DNA of 16,762 nucleotides from Betaproteobacteria bacterium (GTDB lineage Bacteria; Pseudomonadota; Gammaproteobacteria; Burkholderiales; SG8-39): assembly GCA_011391185.1 (NCBI GenBank), contig JAABRB010000037.1:1-16762 (forward strand), read 5' to 3'. The position numbers and the translations under genes are program-made. Below the pieces are notes generated by a model, which did not search any database, was not told the DNA's origin, and saw only the letters and a list, made by a program, of their open reading frames with translations. Position 1 is the stretch's first letter; every line of letters starts with the position of its first letter. Below are positions 13,995-16,762 of the stretch, piece after piece.

Positions 13995-16136
13995 TCAGGC
14001 CGGGACGCTGGATTCCCGGCACAAGCCGGTCGCGTACGTTGCATCGAGTTCCGCGAACACTGCCCGGATGCGTTCCATGGCCTCGTCGAGCGTGTCCCGG
14101 TCGATGGTGAGCGGGGGCGCAAAGCGGATCACCGTGCCGTGCGTGTCCTTGGTGAGGATCCCGTGTCGCAGGAAGCAGAGTGCTGCCTCGTGCGCAGTCA
14201 CGGCATCCGGGTCGAGCTCGACGCCGATGAAGAGCCCGCGTCCGCGCACATCGCGGATGAGCGGACTTTCGATGCGCCGCAGATCGCGCAGCAGGTCGGC
14301 GCCGAGTCCGGCGGATCGCTCGCACAGTCGCTCGTCGACGAGGACCTCCAGTGCTTCCAGCGCGACCGCCGCCGCGAGCGGATTGCCGCCGAACGTGCTG
14401 CCATGGTCGCCGGGTCGGAGCACGCCGAGCACATCGGCGCGCGCGAGAAATGCCGACACCGGCAGCAGGCCGCCGCCGAGCGCCTTGCCGAGAATGAGTC
14501 CGTCCGGATGGACGTCATCGTGATCGCAGGCGAGCAGCTTGCCGGTGCGCCCGAGACCCGTTTGAACCTCGTCGGCGATGAACAGCACGTTGTTTTCGCG
14601 ACAGATGCGCGCGCATTCCGCAAGGTAGCCCGGAGGCGGCAGCACGATGCCGCGCTCGCCCTGGATGGGCTCCACGAGGAACGCGGCGGTGTTCGGTGTG
14701 ATCGCGGCGGCGAGCGCCCGGGCATCACCGTAGGGAACCTGCCGAAACCCTGTCGGGAGGGGACCGAAGCCCTGTTTGTACTGCGCTTCCGATGACATCG
14801 AGACGATCGCGATGGAGCGGCCGTGAAAGTTGCCTTCGCAGGCGATGATCTCCGCGCAGTCGCCGGGAACGCGCTTCACTTCATAGGCCCACTTCCGTGC
14901 GACCTTGAGCGCGGCTTCCACCGCTTCCAGGCCGGTATTGGCCGGCAATGCCAGGTCCATGCCGGTGAGATCGCACAGGCGTTCGATGAACGCCGGCAGG
15001 CGCTCGCTGTAGAAGGCGCGCGAAGTCACGGCGAGCGTGCTCGCCTGGCGGGCGAGCGCCGCCACGAGCCGCGGGTGGCAGTGCCCATGGCTCACGGCCG
15101 AGTAGGCCGACATCATGTCGATGTAGCGGCGCCCAACGTCATCCCAGACGTGTGAGCCTGACCCGCGCACCAGCACGGCTGGAAGCGGATCGTAATTGTG
15201 GGCGCAGAAAAACCGCTCGCGCTCGATGGACGATGGGACCGCCGTGCCGAAGAATGCATCCACGATGCCCGCAACCGCACGCTCGGTCCGTGCATCCAAA
15301 TCACGATATGGGTTGAACTCGACGATTTCCAGTGCAGCGAGGCGCGGGTCGAGGCCGCGCTCGGCGAGCACCTTGCTGAGCGTCGCGACGCCTATGCCGC
15401 CGCCGCGCACGGGCAGGTTCACACCGGGCGCGTCCGCCGGATCGAGCACATCGAGGTCCAGCGTGATCCCGAAGCCGCCGGTTCCGTCGGTGGCAATCTC
15501 GAGCGCCTCGGCAAACGCGCGATCCAGTCCATACCTCTCGATCTCGTCCATGTCGATCACGCGCACGCCGAGATCGGCCAGGAGTGCGGCCTCTTCGGGC
15601 TCGTAACTGCGCACACCGAGGACGCAGATATTCTGCGGTGAGACGACCGGCGTGGGCAGCGTCCCGGCAGAGCCGTCTCCCGCGCCGAGCAGTTCCGCCA
15701 GGGGCATACCGTGCAGCATGCCGCTCGGACTCGTACCCGGTGTGTGGCTGTCGAGGTGAGCGTCGATCCAGATCAGGCCGAGCGAACCGCGGATCGCGCT
15801 GGCGACACCTCGCCACGTGCCGACGGCGCAGCTATGGTCGCCCCCGAGGATGAGCGGCAGCGCGCCGCGCCTGACAGCGGCCGCGGTTTCGCGCGCGAGC
15901 GCCGCGGAAAAGTTGCGATGCACGGCAAGATGCGTGCGCCCGCGCGTTGCCTGCGGGCGCACCGTGGCGCCGCGCACGGCGACGTGGCCGTGACTCGCGA
16001 TTCGTCCGACGAGCCCGCGCGCAAGGAGGTGCTCGGGGCCTTCCGCGCAGCGTGGATCGGGTGCGCCGATTCCCGCTGCGGCGGCAATCACCGTCACTTC
16101 GCGAAACCGTTCGATCGGTGCGTTGCGTCGTTCCAT
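13995..16136 (-). CDS. Arginase-ornithine aminotransferase fusion protein
   Basis: A single 713-aa frame joins two whole enzymes. Residues ~10-303 are arginase (arginine to ornithine + urea): GGDHS (H101), DAHLDSH (D125, H127, D129) and TLDLDVLDP (D227, D229) supply all six Mn ligands. SPSGMLHGMPL and EFNP are also present, ending in the usual RTERAVAGIVDAFFG helix. Residues ~305-713 are a PLP-dependent class III ornithine aminotransferase (ornithine to glutamate-5-semialdehyde). It shows AHNYDPLPAVL, AYSAVSHGHCHP, GNFHGRSIAIVSMS, VEPIQGERGI, IADEVQTGLGRTG, K551 in LGKALGGG, and HGSTFGGNPLA. Both halves have normal family length and almost no linker. ATG 16136 is preferred over GTG 16142 because AGGGG lies 8 nt upstream. 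The coupled activity would feed arginine into proline or glutamate. It is divergent from ribE and convergent with ribD. Confidence 0.95.
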   Translation of the reverse strand: MERRNAPIERFREVTVIAAAAGIGAPDPRCAEGPEHLLARGLVGRIASHGHVAVRGATVRPQATRGRTHLAVHRNFSAALARETAAAVRRGALPLILGGDHSCAVGTWRGVASAIRGSLGLIWIDAHLDSHTPGTSPSGMLHGMPLAELLGAGDGSAGTLPTPVVSPQNICVLGVRSYEPEEAALLADLGVRVIDMDEIERYGLDRAFAEALEIATDGTGGFGITLDLDVLDPADAPGVNLPVRGGGIGVATLSKVLAERGLDPRLAALEIVEFNPYRDLDARTERAVAGIVDAFFGTAVPSSIERERFFCAHNYDPLPAVLVRGSGSHVWDDVGRRYIDMMSAYSAVSHGHCHPRLVAALARQASTLAVTSRAFYSERLPAFIERLCDLTGMDLALPANTGLEAVEAALKVARKWAYEVKRVPGDCAEIIACEGNFHGRSIAIVSMSSEAQYKQGFGPLPTGFRQVPYGDARALAAAITPNTAAFLVEPIQGERGIVLPPPGYLAECARICRENNVLFIADEVQTGLGRTGKLLACDHDDVHPDGLILGKALGGGLLPVSAFLARADVLGVLRPGDHGSTFGGNPLAAAVALEALEVLVDERLCERSAGLGADLLRDLRRIESPLIRDVRGRGLFIGVELDPDAVTAHEAALCFLRHGILTKDTHGTVIRFAPPLTIDRDTLDEAMERIRAVFAELDATYATGLCRESSVPA

Positions 16137-16144
16137 GCTCACTA

Positions 16145-16149
16145 CCCCT
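16145..16149 (-). promoter_or_regulatory. Shine-Dalgarno site AGGGG deciding the fusion-gene start
   Basis: AGGGG on the minus strand ends 8 nt before ATG (16136-16134). For the alternative GTG (16142-16140) the gap would be only 2 nt, too short, so the ATG is favoured. Confidence 0.55.
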
Positions 16150-16276
16150 GAATCAGTGATCGTTTGACCGCGTCATGCGTCGATTCGTTCGTCGCGGCGG
16201 ATACCCGTCTGGATAGAGGCTTAATCCATGCCTGGGAGTGGTTGCCGACGCGCGTGATGTGACGTATTGCCGGGCT

Positions 16277-16306
16277 TTGCCAACGTGGGGACTGCCGGTG
16301 TACGCT
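16277..16306 (+). promoter_or_regulatory. Candidate sigma70-type promoter for ribE
   Basis: TTGCCA (16277-16282) and TACGCT (16301-16306) are separated by 18 bp, placing transcription start near 16313 and a leader of ~37 nt before the ribE ATG. A private promoter would be needed because the leftward fusion gene separates ribE from ribD. No FMN riboswitch features were recognised in the 207-bp divergent spacer. Confidence 0.5.
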
Positions 16307-16349
16307 TCGCCGCATTGCAACGTGCGCGGACGCTCACGGATTCGACAAA

Positions 16350-16762
16350 ATGTTCACGGGAATCGTCACTGGGATCGGTGAAATCGTCAGCGCCGAGCCA
16401 CGCCAGAAGGGCCTGCGGTTGACGATCAACGCCGGACCGCTCGACTTGCAGGATGTCCGTGTCGGCGATTCGATTGCGGTGAACGGCGTGTGCCTGACAG
16501 TCGTCACGCAGGCGGGGCGTGAATTCGCCGTCGACGTTTCGCAGGAAACGATCGACTGCACGACCGGGCTTGGTGTGCCGGGGCGCGTGAATCTCGAGAA
16601 ATCGCTGCGCCTTGCGGATCGCCTGGGCGGGCATTTCGTCGCCGGCCACGTGGACGGGGTGGGGGAGGTGATTGCGTTCGACCCGGTCGGAGAGAACCGT
16701 CGCCTCGTGGTTCGCGCGCCACGCGAACTTCAGAAATACATCGCGCGCAAGGGCTCGGTCAC
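16350..16762 (+). CDS. ribE: Riboflavin synthase alpha subunit, N-terminal part (3' end outside window)
   Basis: Catalyses dismutation of 6,7-dimethyl-8-ribityllumazine to riboflavin, the last step of the pathway. 137 codons are visible of an enzyme normally ~200-220 aa. The first lumazine-binding repeat runs from MFTGIVTGIGEI (residues 1-12) through VNGVCLTVV and FAVDVSQETI to about residue 87. The second begins ADRLGGHFVAGHVDGVGEV. ATG 16350 gives the invariant MFTGIV start, with only a weak ACGGA upstream as ribosome-binding site. The gene is separated from ribD by the arginase-OAT gene on the opposite strand. Confidence 0.97.
   Translation, partial: MFTGIVTGIGEIVSAEPRQKGLRLTINAGPLDLQDVRVGDSIAVNGVCLTVVTQAGREFAVDVSQETIDCTTGLGVPGRVNLEKSLRLADRLGGHFVAGHVDGVGEVIAFDPVGENRRLVVRAPRELQKYIARKGSV

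Noticed and set aside
12489..14795. Open frame of ~768 codons on the plus strand across nrdR, ribD and the fusion gene
   Set aside because: It shadows three clear genes in another frame and on the other strand, with Arg/Ala/Gly-rich sequence and no domain.
15225..15240. Possibility that the arginase-OAT fusion is a sequencing artefact joining two adjacent genes
   Set aside because: The frame is continuous, with each family's normal C- and N-terminal sequence abutting and no homopolymer at the junction; resequencing would still be a fair check.
16143..16349. FMN riboswitch upstream of riboflavin synthase
   Set aside because: None of the conserved RFN-element segments could be recognised in the spacer.

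Overview
The window is GC-rich, densely coded bacterial chromosome. The gene families (HtrA/DegQ-type protease tail, M61 peptidase, NrdR, RibD) and the order glyA-nrdR-ribD...ribE point to a proteobacterium, most likely a beta- or gamma-proteobacterium. No rRNA, tRNA, CRISPR array, transposase or phage gene was seen.

Left part (1-5768): the 3' end of a periplasmic HtrA-family protease is followed closely by an M61 glycyl-aminopeptidase-like PDZ protein. A PP2C-type Ser/Thr phosphatase lies convergent to the latter and overlaps its 3' end. A 188-bp divergent spacer carrying four CGGTACTTTT units separates it from a rightward cluster: histidine-phosphatase (phosphoglycerate mutase-like), PLP-dependent threonine/serine dehydratase, and a membrane protein with a degenerate GGDEF domain that has lost its catalytic signature but keeps the RxxD I-site.

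Middle (5769-10832): a convergent spacer holds three perfect tandem copies of a 64-bp palindromic repeat plus a diverged inverted fourth copy. Five leftward genes follow in transcription order: an OmpR-type response regulator, its histidine kinase (4-nt overlap), a Crp/Fnr-family regulator, a TPMT-family methyltransferase and a small DUF2892 membrane protein. The two-component pair resembles the 'proteobacterial dedicated sortase' regulators, but no sortase is in the window. Divergent from the response regulator are two small rightward ORFs, one with an Asp/Cys/His repeat and one encoding a single-pass membrane protein.

Right part (10833-16762): glyA, nrdR and ribD form a tight rightward operon (4-nt overlap, then no gap). 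Riboflavin synthase (ribE) would be expected next, but a 2.1-kb leftward gene lies between ribD and ribE. That gene is one uninterrupted reading frame joining a complete arginase to a complete ornithine aminotransferase. It would encode a bifunctional enzyme taking arginine to glutamate-5-semialdehyde in two steps. This fusion, and its position inside an otherwise conserved operon, are the most notable content of the window. ribE then restarts from its own candidate promoter and runs off the right edge.
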